DNA of 64,000 bases. Origin: an uncultured Bacteriovoracaceae bacterium. GTDB taxonomy: Bacteria; Bdellovibrionota; Bacteriovoracia; Bacteriovoracales; Bacteriovoracaceae. This document shows positions 33,575 through 42,171 of the stretch, piece by piece (position 1 is the first letter of the stretch; each line of letters starts with the position of its first letter). The notes beneath the pieces were generated by a model, which made no database searches, was not told the origin of the DNA, and saw nothing but the letters and a program-made list of their open reading frames with translations. The translations under genes were made by a program, and so were the position numbers. The DNA is taken from positions 1 to 64,000 of the forward strand of contig CATLOT010000018.1 in assembly GCA_950054155.1 (NCBI GenBank), given 5' to 3'.

Positions 33575-34588
33575 ATGGGAATAGAAACTATAAAAAGTGA
33601 TGATGGACGTGAGTTTGTTCCGGTTCCGGTTGGTAAAATGGAGCCTGGCGTTAAGCTTCTTAGCGATATCTACCTTAGGGTAGATGGAAAGTTCTTAAAA
33701 TATAAAGCAAAGGGTGACTTCTTAGAGGCTGAGAAGCTGGACTTCTTTCTTTTTAAGGATCTTAGAAATATTTATATCGCACTTCCTGAGCTGCAAGCCT
33801 TTATGAATTGGTTAAGGGATTTAAGGACTGGGGTTATAGACGAAGTTGTTGAAGAGATTGGAGAAGAAAATCGCCACCTTGCAGAGAAAAGAGAAGCTAT
33901 AAAAGAGAAGGTCTATGACACATTTAGTGATGTTGAAATGGATAGTGGGGTTGCTGAGACTTTAAAGGAGCAGGTGAATGAATTTATCGAGGAGGTTAAA
34001 GATCTCGATATTTCTAAGGCGGTCCTTGCAAAACTAATCAAGCACAATGATACGATGGCCGACCATGCTCTTAATACTGCCAACGTTGCCCTATTTATGG
34101 GAATGATTTTAGGACATGGAAATAAACAAGTTCTAGAAGATATCTATTTTGGTGCCCTCTTTCATGATTATGCTAAGACCAAAATACCAAGTGAAGTCCT
34201 TCTTAATAAGAATAGTTCTAAATATAATCAAATGATGCAGGATCATCCTAAGAAGGGAGCATCTGCAGTAAAAAGACTTGAAAATATTCGTGGTGAGGTT
34301 ATTAAAATAATCGAGCAGCATCACGAAAACTTTAATGGCAATGGGTACCCACGAAAATTAAAGGGAGATGAAATCTTTGGTCTCGCAATGATCGTTAATA
34401 TGGCGAATATTTTTGATAATACGGTGATGGAAAATCAGCATAAATCAAAGAAAGACCGTTATCGCATGGGTATTAAAGTTTTAGAATATGACAAAGGTAA
34501 GCAGTTCGACCCTGATATGGTTAATCGCGTTTTAACTGGTTTAAAACTTGCTTATGGTGAATTCTATATCCCACCGAGTGATTCTTAG
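33575..34588 (+). CDS. HD-GYP domain protein, probable cyclic-di-GMP phosphodiesterase
   Basis: The 337-residue protein has an N-terminal domain without a known name (residues 1-145) and an HD-GYP domain. The metal ligands are in place: H164, H197-D198 (HDYAK in place of the usual HDIGK), H224, H249-H250 in QHHENFNGNGYP, and D281. The GYP triad is intact (G257-Y258-P259). HD-GYP enzymes hydrolyse cyclic-di-GMP, and one from Bdellovibrio is known for unusual active-site features. It ends on a TTAG tetramer shared with the convergent gene's stop. Confidence 0.85.
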   Translation: MGIETIKSDDGREFVPVPVGKMEPGVKLLSDIYLRVDGKFLKYKAKGDFLEAEKLDFFLFKDLRNIYIALPELQAFMNWLRDLRTGVIDEVVEEIGEENRHLAEKREAIKEKVYDTFSDVEMDSGVAETLKEQVNEFIEEVKDLDISKAVLAKLIKHNDTMADHALNTANVALFMGMILGHGNKQVLEDIYFGALFHDYAKTKIPSEVLLNKNSSKYNQMMQDHPKKGASAVKRLENIRGEVIKIIEQHHENFNGNGYPRKLKGDEIFGLAMIVNMANIFDNTVMENQHKSKKDRYRMGIKVLEYDKGKQFDPDMVNRVLTGLKLAYGEFYIPPSDS

Positions 34589-35490
34589 TCCCAAACCCAG
34601 TCATCAATGGGCTCTGGTAGGCTTTTGGGGGCCTCATAAGAGCCATCTGGCTTAGGATTGTCGATATTGATTTTTTGAAGCTGAGTGAGTTCTCCATCGT
34701 TGTCCGCTGGAGTCCAGCTATCCTCATCGCTAAGAGACCAATCGTCTGTGGGAAGGGGAAGGTTCGCCTTTCTGTGTTTTTCGATAACTTGATCGAGAAT
34801 TGAAAGTGCTTCCTTTTCATTAGGCGCTTCTTTTGGTTTCTGATTGGATAACGAAAAGTAGGTAAGTTTTTGGCTCGGTGACGGAAGATTTTCGTGATTG
34901 AATTGATAGAAAACTTTGAGTTGGGCAATAACGTGATCAAGAATACTGAAGTGAAACTTCATCATACGCAGGTCAACCTGGGTTGCTCCCTCTGAGTGAA
35001 ACAAATAGAGCCATGGTTTAATCAACCTAATTCGGCGATGGATTTTTAGGTTCTGATAGGATTTGTTCTTTTGAGAAATAAGGCGTTGATAACTGCTGTA
35101 CTGAGGATCTTGGATGATGGCGAGGGTATCTGTTCTAAGAGCAGTGAGGAGCCAGCGTGGAAAGGGGGCAAGCTCTTGAGGAGCTGCCTTGGCCTTAAAG
35201 TTAGTTAAAGTAAAACTTTCAGGCACTTTAGTGTTGGGCTTATTCTTTAGGATCCACTTATAGATTGCAGTTTTACTTATGAAGTAGTGATCCTTTTTAG
35301 GGGTGTCCTTAATAATGCTATCAAGGGTTGAGATTTTTTCTTTTAAAGAAGCCTTCTCTTCCTCGGTCATATATTCCATCTTAAAAGATTCAACGAGGGC
35401 CTGAACTTCAAAAGAGGTTTCCTTCATTGTCGTCCAATAACTTGCAAAACTTTGACTCGTTAGTAGTAGGCTTAAGAGAAGTGCTTTCAT
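34585..35490 (-). CDS. Secreted protein of unknown function
   Basis: 301 residues: a signal peptide (MKALLLSLLLTSQSFAS), then a mostly helical region (about 20-235) and an acidic Pro/Asp-rich tail with WSLSDEDSWTP and a final DDWVWD. No domain is recognised. It is the last gene of a four-gene minus-strand operon and follows its neighbour by ten bases. CGGA lies upstream of the ATG. Its stop shares the TTAG tetramer with the HD-GYP stop. Confidence 0.7.
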   Translation of the reverse strand: MKALLLSLLLTSQSFASYWTTMKETSFEVQALVESFKMEYMTEEEKASLKEKISTLDSIIKDTPKKDHYFISKTAIYKWILKNKPNTKVPESFTLTNFKAKAAPQELAPFPRWLLTALRTDTLAIIQDPQYSSYQRLISQKNKSYQNLKIHRRIRLIKPWLYLFHSEGATQVDLRMMKFHFSILDHVIAQLKVFYQFNHENLPSPSQKLTYFSLSNQKPKEAPNEKEALSILDQVIEKHRKANLPLPTDDWSLSDEDSWTPADNDGELTQLQKINIDNPKPDGSYEAPKSLPEPIDDWVWD

Positions 35491-35500
35491 ATCGTTTCCG

Positions 35501-36547
35501 TTAGAGTTGAGGTGTCTTAAGAAGTTGATCTGCTTCAGTGAGAATATTCTCTCCTTTTAATAAGAAAAACTTATTTTGATAGGGAAGGATAAGCATTTCG
35601 TCCATTTTAATGAGGCTTGTGGCAAAATCAATTTGAGAGACGCGAGAGCTCTCTTTGTTATCTTTAAGGGCTACTTTATAGGCATCATAAGTTAATTTCC
35701 CGGCTTCACTTCTGAAGGTTTTTATAAAGAAGAGGTGGTCTTTAAATTCACAGATGAGGGTTCCAATATCATTTTCTTGACTTGAATAGAGTGACTGAGG
35801 AGTAATCTGGTTTTTCTCGATATCGAGAATACGAATCTGACTTCCTTTTTCAAGCGGGTCAAAACCGTAGGTCATGACATAGAGTTTGTCTTTATAGCAA
35901 ATTTCAATGTTTTGATTAGGACTCTTTTCTTTGTGGACAAGTTTAACCTCTGAGGCATTTAGCTTATAGCGTAGAAGACCTGGGATACCGGACTTATTGA
36001 TGTCAGTGTAATAGAAAGTGTCATCATCAACCATCGTTGCTTGAGGGATAAAATAGGGGTTTCGAATATTAGCCATCTTAATCGTATGTTTTAGATTACT
36101 ACTGAGGGTACTTTGAAGTGTGAGGCTATGGTTGAAGGAGTCATAATAGCTTAACCATTTATCCTGAAGGTGTAGGCCAATGGCCTTACCTTGGCCAATT
36201 TCTTGAATTTCTGCTGTTCCATATTTGATGAGATAAACTTTAGCACTTCCTCTCGCGGCAAAATAACTATGGTACTCCTCATAAGCTTCGACGAGGATAT
36301 ATTTCTTCTCGTTACTCACAATTAAATTAAAGTGGGTTTTAGGAGCAAGTTTTATAACAGGAGTTACTTTATAGTTAGTAGAAAACTGAAGAGAGCCGTT
36401 ACTTCTTTGATAGTAGGTGAATTTACCATCACTACTAATAAAGCGAATGTTTTTGATATCCTGCTTTGTCGTAAGTATGGGAAGTTCCCTTGAAAAGGAA
36501 GAGGGAAGCAGACTAAGAAATACGAGTAAACTAGAGAGATAAACCAT
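35501..36547 (-). CDS. Secreted protein, probable beta-propeller-like, unknown
   Basis: 348 residues with a signal peptide (MVYLSSLLVFLSLLPSSFSR) and then repeated beta-rich stretches of the type YYTDINKSGIPGLLRYKL and KDKLYVMTYGF. The regular strands suggest a propeller-like periplasmic or outer-membrane-facing protein. No catalytic motif is seen. It starts 17 bases inside the preceding Cys-rich gene, so the two are probably translationally coupled. Confidence 0.68.
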   Translation of the reverse strand: MVYLSSLLVFLSLLPSSFSRELPILTTKQDIKNIRFISSDGKFTYYQRSNGSLQFSTNYKVTPVIKLAPKTHFNLIVSNEKKYILVEAYEEYHSYFAARGSAKVYLIKYGTAEIQEIGQGKAIGLHLQDKWLSYYDSFNHSLTLQSTLSSNLKHTIKMANIRNPYFIPQATMVDDDTFYYTDINKSGIPGLLRYKLNASEVKLVHKEKSPNQNIEICYKDKLYVMTYGFDPLEKGSQIRILDIEKNQITPQSLYSSQENDIGTLICEFKDHLFFIKTFRSEAGKLTYDAYKVALKDNKESSRVSQIDFATSLIKMDEMLILPYQNKFFLLKGENILTEADQLLKTPQL

Positions 36548-38495
36548 AGAGATTCCATTGGTTTAAGGGGTGATGGTTTTGGTATTTCATTACGCCTGTA
36601 AAGATCCAGTTCCATGGAATAAGGCGCGGGCTGTGAATGTCGTCATAAGCGGTTCTTGTGACAAGTACCTTGTTCTCATTCACAGTAACAATACCATCAA
36701 GAATAAAGGGGATCGGTGTACAAAAATTAAAACTCTTTCTCTTGAAGAACTGCGGAAGGATATCCTCAGCACAGCCAACACCATGGATAATACCGTTGGG
36801 CTTTTGTCGGAGGTATACTTCAAGGTTAGTTAAATTTCGCAGTTGGCGTGGCTTAAGCTTGTAGACCTCTTCAAGGAGCTTGACGGCACTTTTGTTTTGG
36901 TCCATCCAATTATTGGGAAAATAATCGAATGATGTTTTCCCTGTATATTTTAATCCTTTAACCTTTTCTTCATTAACGATGATCTGCCTGGGACAAAAAG
37001 CATCGGAACAGTTTTTCTCATCAAAGACAACAAAGCAGCCATTTTTAAATTCAAGAAGAGCGGGGTTATATTGAAGGGAGCTAATCACCTGACAGGACTG
37101 ATTACTCCTGATTTGATTGGTGCGTCTTAGGATTTGAGTGACAATTCTATCCTCTGAGGAGGGGATTGATGAAAGTGAGCCAGGGATATAGTCGAGACAA
37201 ATCTCTTTTCCTTCAATTTTATCATCATAGCAAATCTTAAGTGGCCATGTTTTAACATTCTTTGATTTGTCTCTTAAAACCTTGAGAGTGTAATTGACTT
37301 CAGCTTTGCAGGTAGAAGGCTTACTGACATACTCCTTCGGAAAAAAGTGGGTGATAATCCGATGAATATTAGTCACACTTCCATTATCAATCTGCCCAGG
37401 GCAATCGTAGTAGTCAGTATAAAGTCTAGTTTCATTTATCGCCTTGCCAATGAGAGAGCAATTTGGCCTTGGAAAAAGACTGGAGTAGCCTTGTGTGGAT
37501 CGCGTTGTACAGAGCATGGGATCATCTTGAAGTCTTTTCGCACATGCCATTCTATTGGTGCGAGTAAGTTCTTTGGTTGTATCTTTTTTGAGGAGCACAC
37601 GACATTTATGATCGAGATAGAAGTTTTCGATTTCACCATTAATTATTCGAGACCACGCATTACTTGTTAAGTAAGGAGAGCAAAAGTTTTCAATGTTTTC
37701 TACACCAGCACATAGATTAGCGAGATAGTTTCTTTGGAAGAAGGGAAGGTCCTCCTCAAGTTGTTTAGCAACAGAGATGTTCTTATTGAGTGATCTTGTT
37801 AAAGCAAGACTGCGGTCTTTTTTGAGGGCTTTAATCTTCTCACTTCTCTTCCCCTTTTGAATTTGATCGGGAATTGCACATAGATAGGGGAGGTAGTCAT
37901 TTGTTTTCCAGTCGTTAAAAATAGCACGACATTGGTCTACCGTTTTAGGGACATTAAATTGAAGATTGGAGACTGTTTTCTTTAATGTACCAAGGGTAAA
38001 GATTTGTGAAATTTGTCCAAGGGTTTGGCATTTGGTTTTATAAGCTTCTTTTAAAAAGGCTTTTGTCTCAATGAGGAATTTTCTCTGTCCATCTCTCATG
38101 AGGAGGTAGTCTGGCTCACCAAGCGAGGTGCGAAAGAGCTTATTTTCTAAAAGAGCATAGAAGTTACAGGGATTGTAGGAAATCATGTCTAAGTAACGTT
38201 GCTGACTGTGAAGAAAAAGGCTTTTTAAGAAGAGAGAATCAAATTGAGCTCTTTTTACAAGCTCTACATTAGGCGCGGCTTCAATTTGATTTGAGGCTCT
38301 TAAGTTTCGATATTCTGTAGTGAGGAGATCTTTAGTTTGGGTGGCAACTTGTTTAAGGCTTCCAATAACACCAGGGGGGAGACCTTCTACTTTTTGGGGA
38401 GTTTGTGAAAATGCTCCTCCTTCAAAAAGAAGGAAGAGCATCAAAGTTAAAATTTTATTCCTCAACCGATTGGGCGAGGATTGAAGCGATGTCAT
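36531..38495 (-). CDS. Large secreted protein with 20 cysteines, unknown function
   Basis: About 654 residues. The signal region is LTLMLFLLFEGGAFSQ; the mature part holds 20 cysteines, an even number that suggests disulfide bonding after export. A C-terminal block from about residue 560 looks most conserved: IIHGVGCAEDILPQFF, CTPIPFILDGIV and TAYDDIHSPRLIPWNW. I do not recognise the family. The ATG at 38495 (GAGGAA upstream) overlaps the Fe-S oxidoreductase end by 41 bases; an open frame up to 38675 exists only because it shadows that gene. It begins a run of three secreted proteins. Confidence 0.7.
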   Translation of the reverse strand: MTSLQSSPNRLRNKILTLMLFLLFEGGAFSQTPQKVEGLPPGVIGSLKQVATQTKDLLTTEYRNLRASNQIEAAPNVELVKRAQFDSLFLKSLFLHSQQRYLDMISYNPCNFYALLENKLFRTSLGEPDYLLMRDGQRKFLIETKAFLKEAYKTKCQTLGQISQIFTLGTLKKTVSNLQFNVPKTVDQCRAIFNDWKTNDYLPYLCAIPDQIQKGKRSEKIKALKKDRSLALTRSLNKNISVAKQLEEDLPFFQRNYLANLCAGVENIENFCSPYLTSNAWSRIINGEIENFYLDHKCRVLLKKDTTKELTRTNRMACAKRLQDDPMLCTTRSTQGYSSLFPRPNCSLIGKAINETRLYTDYYDCPGQIDNGSVTNIHRIITHFFPKEYVSKPSTCKAEVNYTLKVLRDKSKNVKTWPLKICYDDKIEGKEICLDYIPGSLSSIPSSEDRIVTQILRRTNQIRSNQSCQVISSLQYNPALLEFKNGCFVVFDEKNCSDAFCPRQIIVNEEKVKGLKYTGKTSFDYFPNNWMDQNKSAVKLLEEVYKLKPRQLRNLTNLEVYLRQKPNGIIHGVGCAEDILPQFFKRKSFNFCTPIPFILDGIVTVNENKVLVTRTAYDDIHSPRLIPWNWIFTGVMKYQNHHPLNQWNLYGLSL

Positions 38496-40464
38496 CAATT
38501 TCAATTTCCTCAGTTTCAGCAACCTGAGCCTTAGAGCTATTAAAATTGATGAGGCAATATGAACAACTTGTAGCGAGTTTTGGTGCTTTCGTGTCACCAA
38601 TATCCTCGAGCCTTTTTGTGGCCAAGTGAACACCTTCATCAATTTCATACCACATGTTACCACCACCCATGCCACAGCATAGGGCTTTGTCTTTATTATC
38701 TTCCATTTCTTTGATTTTCACACCAGGAATTGAGTTGAGAATATCTCTAGGTGCATCATACTCACCATGATGGCGTCCAAGATAGCAAGGATCGTGATAG
38801 GTAAGTTCTTGCTCGACTGTTTTAGTCGGCTTAATTTTGCCTGAGCGGATAAGCTCTGCCAGAAGTTCAGTATGGTGAACAGTCTCAAAGTCTCCATCAT
38901 CAAACTTGGCATATTCCTTACCGATCGTATGCAGACAGTGTGGACAGTGAGTAACAACTTTGTCGAATTTGTATTGGTTCATATTGGCGATATTTTCAAT
39001 AGCGATTTCATAGAAAGTGTATTCATCACCAAAGCGACGGATGGGGTCACCATTACATTTTTCAGTTTTCCCCATAACCGCAAAGTTAACCCCAGCTTTC
39101 TTAAGAAGCATTACTGTGTCCTTAACGACCTTTTGGTTTGCGGCATCATAAGAGCCTGCACAGCCAACATAGTAGAGGTAGTCGACATGCTTCTCTGGCT
39201 CAATAACGGGAACATCAAGTCCATCAGCCCACTTAAAGCGATCATCTTGAGCAATCCCCCATGGGTTGCCATTCACGCGAACCTTGTTGGCCGCATCGGC
39301 TGCAGCTGGAGGAATTTCTCCAAGAGTAAGAGTTTTGTATCTCTTCGCTTCCATGATGAGATTTACGTGCTCAATGTTAGCCGGGCACTCTTCCATACAG
39401 GCGCCACAGGTTGTACAGCTATCAAGTTCAGTTGCTTGATAAATTGGATTTTCCCAAAGGTCGATGTCTGGTGTTGATTCATTAATTGTTCCAACAGTTA
39501 AGTCACGAGCTTTAGTAATAATTTTCTTTGGGTCTAGAGGTTTTCCGGCCTTATTCGCTGGGCAGACTTGAGTACAGCGACCACACTCAACACAAGTGAG
39601 AAGGTCCCACTTGTTCTTCATTGTCATTTCAGAGAACTTGCCAAGACCAAAGGTCTCCGCCGTTTCATCTTCAAAGTCCATTGGTTCTAATACAGCACCC
39701 CTTCTCTTTGGAGTAATGAGGGCTGCTACTGGAAGAAGCATAATGTGGGAGAACTTAGTCCATCCAATCGCTGCTAAGAACACCATAGTGTTAACCATAT
39801 GGAAGAACCAAAGGCCACGGTAGGTAAGAGCAAGCGAAGAGTCACTCATGCCAAAGTTTCCAAATGTTTTTGCAAGAAACCAACCAACGGGAGCCCAGGT
39901 TGCTTCACCAATGGGCATACCCGTTCCGAGAATTCTAAAGCCTTCAATGAAGTAGCCAACGACTACGAGAAGAACAATAACAACGTACATGAACATTTCT
40001 TGCTTGGGTTTCGTCGCTTCAAGGTAATCTGGTTTTTTAATATAACGTCTGTGATAGGCAAGAGCGATACCAACAAGAATGGCAATACCAGCAATATCTG
40101 CAAGGAAAGAGATGACGATATAGGTGGTGCCTTGAAAGACCTTAAATGGTGTATCGTAATGAATGGCTACGAGATCGGTAGCAATCCAAAGAATGACAAA
40201 ACCATAGAAGATAAGAGAGTGAAAAATACCAACATCTTTGTGACGAGTGACTTTACCCGTAAAGAAGACTGTCTCAAAGAAGGCTTTCCAATTGAGCTCT
40301 TTCGGTAAAAGCCCTTGGTAGCCCTTTCCTTGAGTGACAAATTTGTACTTATCGACAAACCCTTTGATCATTGCGGCGGTGGCAAGAACAAGTAGTCCGT
40401 ACATGAGGTACTTAAATGACGGCGGAATATTCCACATGACTTCACGCGTGGCGTTGGCATTCAT
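38455..40464 (-). CDS. Membrane Fe-S oxidoreductase, NarI/HdrD-type fusion (EMO/FadF-like)
   Basis: 669 residues. The N-terminus (about residues 15-250) has six hydrophobic helices like the cytochrome-b NarI subunit. Two 4Fe-4S sites follow: C291, C294, C297, C301 and C350, C353, C356, C360. The C-terminal half has two CCG-type domains as in heterodisulfide reductase HdrD (HCPHCLHT, CCGMGGGNMW). Such fusions pass electrons from electron-transfer flavoprotein to the quinone pool during fatty-acid oxidation. No ETF genes are adjacent, so the electron donor is inferred. AAGGAG precedes the ATG. It heads the operon with three secreted proteins. Confidence 0.9.
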   Translation of the reverse strand: MNANATREVMWNIPPSFKYLMYGLLVLATAAMIKGFVDKYKFVTQGKGYQGLLPKELNWKAFFETVFFTGKVTRHKDVGIFHSLIFYGFVILWIATDLVAIHYDTPFKVFQGTTYIVISFLADIAGIAILVGIALAYHRRYIKKPDYLEATKPKQEMFMYVVIVLLVVVGYFIEGFRILGTGMPIGEATWAPVGWFLAKTFGNFGMSDSSLALTYRGLWFFHMVNTMVFLAAIGWTKFSHIMLLPVAALITPKRRGAVLEPMDFEDETAETFGLGKFSEMTMKNKWDLLTCVECGRCTQVCPANKAGKPLDPKKIITKARDLTVGTINESTPDIDLWENPIYQATELDSCTTCGACMEECPANIEHVNLIMEAKRYKTLTLGEIPPAAADAANKVRVNGNPWGIAQDDRFKWADGLDVPVIEPEKHVDYLYYVGCAGSYDAANQKVVKDTVMLLKKAGVNFAVMGKTEKCNGDPIRRFGDEYTFYEIAIENIANMNQYKFDKVVTHCPHCLHTIGKEYAKFDDGDFETVHHTELLAELIRSGKIKPTKTVEQELTYHDPCYLGRHHGEYDAPRDILNSIPGVKIKEMEDNKDKALCCGMGGGNMWYEIDEGVHLATKRLEDIGDTKAPKLATSCSYCLINFNSSKAQVAETEEIEIDDIASILAQSVEE

Positions 40465-40497
40465 TGACAGTCTCCTTGGCGACTCAATTTAAAAATT

Positions 40498-40506
40498 TGC
40501 TATAAT
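40498..40506 (+). promoter_or_regulatory. Extended -10 promoter upstream of the 40613 gene
   Basis: TGC and a perfect TATAAT at 40501-40506. Transcription would start near 40513, giving a leader of about 100 bases. Confidence 0.4.
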
Positions 40507-40565
40507 GATGATCCGCTTAATAGGATAGATGATAAGTGGGGATTATTAAACGAGAAATTTATCCC

Positions 40566-40571
40566 TATAAT
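40566..40571 (+). promoter_or_regulatory. Second -10 element upstream of the 40613 gene
   Basis: A perfect TATAAT with a weak TTATTA 17 bases before it. A start near 40578 would give a leader of about 35 bases that includes AAAGGA. Confidence 0.35.
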
Positions 40572-40612
40572 AGTTTTGTTGAGAGGAAAGAGGCTTGTTA
40601 AAGGAAATTCTA

Positions 40613-41176
40613 ATGTGGTCATTCCCTATAGTGTCATTTGTTTTAGGAATTCTTTTTTGGAAAGGTGAATTCACCAAGAAAGAAATCTTGATTCTTTCAG
40701 TTGGGCTTTGTTTGCAAGCGTTATCCTATCGAATTGGTCCTACAGGACCATTTTTAAACAGTGCTCCATGGCTTTCTCTAGGAAAAGGTCTCTTGTTGGG
40801 AGTACTGTGGGCGAACTTTGGCGTAAACGTCAAAAAAATTCCTGCAAAGCAGAGAGAATCCATAAAATATAAAATGATTTTCTTTTCTGGCCTCCTCTTT
40901 ATGACTTTAACAAATCAATTCGGAGTAAAGCTGTCGGATGGAGTTCTGACCTGTTTATTTATTCTCTTGCCTGCTGTTTTTTGGACAGTAAGAGTGGAGA
41001 GAGAATTAAAGGTGACTTTCACTCTATTCGCTATCGCGATTCTGTCTTTTGTTAGTTTTGTTGTGCAATGGACGGGTTTAATTCACGATTGGTACCACGG
41101 TAACCCACTTTTATGGATGCTTGCCTTTGGCTCAAGCTTTTTCTTATCGTTTAGAATGAAGGACTCAATACAATGA
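40613..41176 (+). CDS. Polytopic membrane protein, unknown
   Basis: 187 residues with about six hydrophobic helices and short loops. No family is recognised. The ATG at 40613 has AAAGGA eight bases upstream; an in-frame TTG at 40595 with GAGAGGAAAGAGG upstream would add six residues. The gene overlaps the following lipoprotein by four bases (ATGA), so the two are probably partners. Confidence 0.65.
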   Translation: MWSFPIVSFVLGILFWKGEFTKKEILILSVGLCLQALSYRIGPTGPFLNSAPWLSLGKGLLLGVLWANFGVNVKKIPAKQRESIKYKMIFFSGLLFMTLTNQFGVKLSDGVLTCLFILLPAVFWTVRVERELKVTFTLFAIAILSFVSFVVQWTGLIHDWYHGNPLLWMLAFGSSFFLSFRMKDSIQ

Positions 41177-42171
41177 AATATCTTCTCATAATCCTTTGTT
41201 TCTTTCTTATTGGTTGTTCTGGAAGGCCTACAATTGGCATGAAAGACCAAGTGTTTGGTGAGAAGGCAAAGCATATTGTCTGGATCCAAATCCCAGGACT
41301 TTCCCTAGAGCATCTCGCTTTTTTGAAAATGGACCTTCAGTCTGCAAATGAGAAAGTTTCCTTTGAAAGAATGAATTGTGTTGGGGGAAGTTGGAGCTTT
41401 AATCTAAAGGAATTAAGACCAGACTTTTCAAGTGGTTTTAATTCTCAGATTCTTGGCTCTAAGAATGTAAAGGGAACTTGTGAAGATTTAGACCGTAATT
41501 CTGTCTGGTCCTATTATGAGAGAGCGGGCTATTCTTCAGCTATTTATGAAGCACCAGCAAGAGGTTTAAAGTCATTTACTGAACTTAAATCATGTTCAAC
41601 TAATTTTAATCCTATGAAAAATAGTGTAGTTTGGATTCAAGATAAATTACCCAATGAGAATTATCAAACCTTTCATTTTCAAGAGAATCCTAATCAGAAC
41701 AAGGTTGGAGTTTATTACGATAAAAGCTGCTCCAAGAAAGGGTGTTACTCAAAGCTTAGGGATAATGTCGTGAATTTATGGAAGTCTTTTTCACAAGAGC
41801 TTCCAAAGACTTTCCTCATGGTCAGAGATGCTTCCTTTATAAAGGCGATAAGAAATAAAAAATACCTTGAAGCAAAAGAGACTCTTGTTGAGCTCAATCA
41901 GGTTGTTGACTTCTTCCTTGCTCAATCGGATGTCTCGCTTGTTATCACCTCAAGTGAGGCGATGGGAATTGAGTTCCCAAAGGCGGGACGCTCTTGGGAA
42001 ATGGTTGAAAAGAGAGGGCTCAATGTGAATTACAAGAGAAGCCAGCTCCTTGCCCCTGTTTTTGCCCATGGCCCTGGTGCTGAAAACTTTTGTGGAGTTT
42101 ATGAGGAGTCAGAAATATTTAAAAGATTCCTTTGGAACCCTGAAAAAAATATTCTCGATCTAGTTTTTTAG
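41173..42171 (+). CDS. Lipoprotein with alkaline-phosphatase-superfamily-like traces, unknown
   Basis: 332 residues. The lipobox LIGC places the lipidated cysteine at C15. The C-terminal part (VSLVITSSEAMGIEFP ... LLAPVFAHGPGAENFCG ... IFKRFLW) echoes alkaline phosphatase and sulfatase folds, whose usual TSDHG and H-motif residues are replaced here, so it may be a degenerate, non-catalytic member. The rest is unlike anything I know. It overlaps the preceding membrane gene by four bases and the Hsp33 gene end by 12. Confidence 0.65.
   Translation: MKYLLIILCFFLIGCSGRPTIGMKDQVFGEKAKHIVWIQIPGLSLEHLAFLKMDLQSANEKVSFERMNCVGGSWSFNLKELRPDFSSGFNSQILGSKNVKGTCEDLDRNSVWSYYERAGYSSAIYEAPARGLKSFTELKSCSTNFNPMKNSVVWIQDKLPNENYQTFHFQENPNQNKVGVYYDKSCSKKGCYSKLRDNVVNLWKSFSQELPKTFLMVRDASFIKAIRNKKYLEAKETLVELNQVVDFFLAQSDVSLVITSSEAMGIEFPKAGRSWEMVEKRGLNVNYKRSQLLAPVFAHGPGAENFCGVYEESEIFKRFLWNPEKNILDLVF

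Noticed and set aside
38496-38675. Long N-terminal extension of the Cys-rich secreted protein
   Set aside because: This stretch lies inside the Fe-S oxidoreductase gene in another frame, gives a Lys/Leu-rich nonsense leader and hides the signal peptide. The start at 38495 is better.
41173-42171. Active sulfatase or alkaline phosphatase
   Set aside because: The metal-binding Asp/His motifs and nucleophile are not visible; only weak fold-like traces remain.
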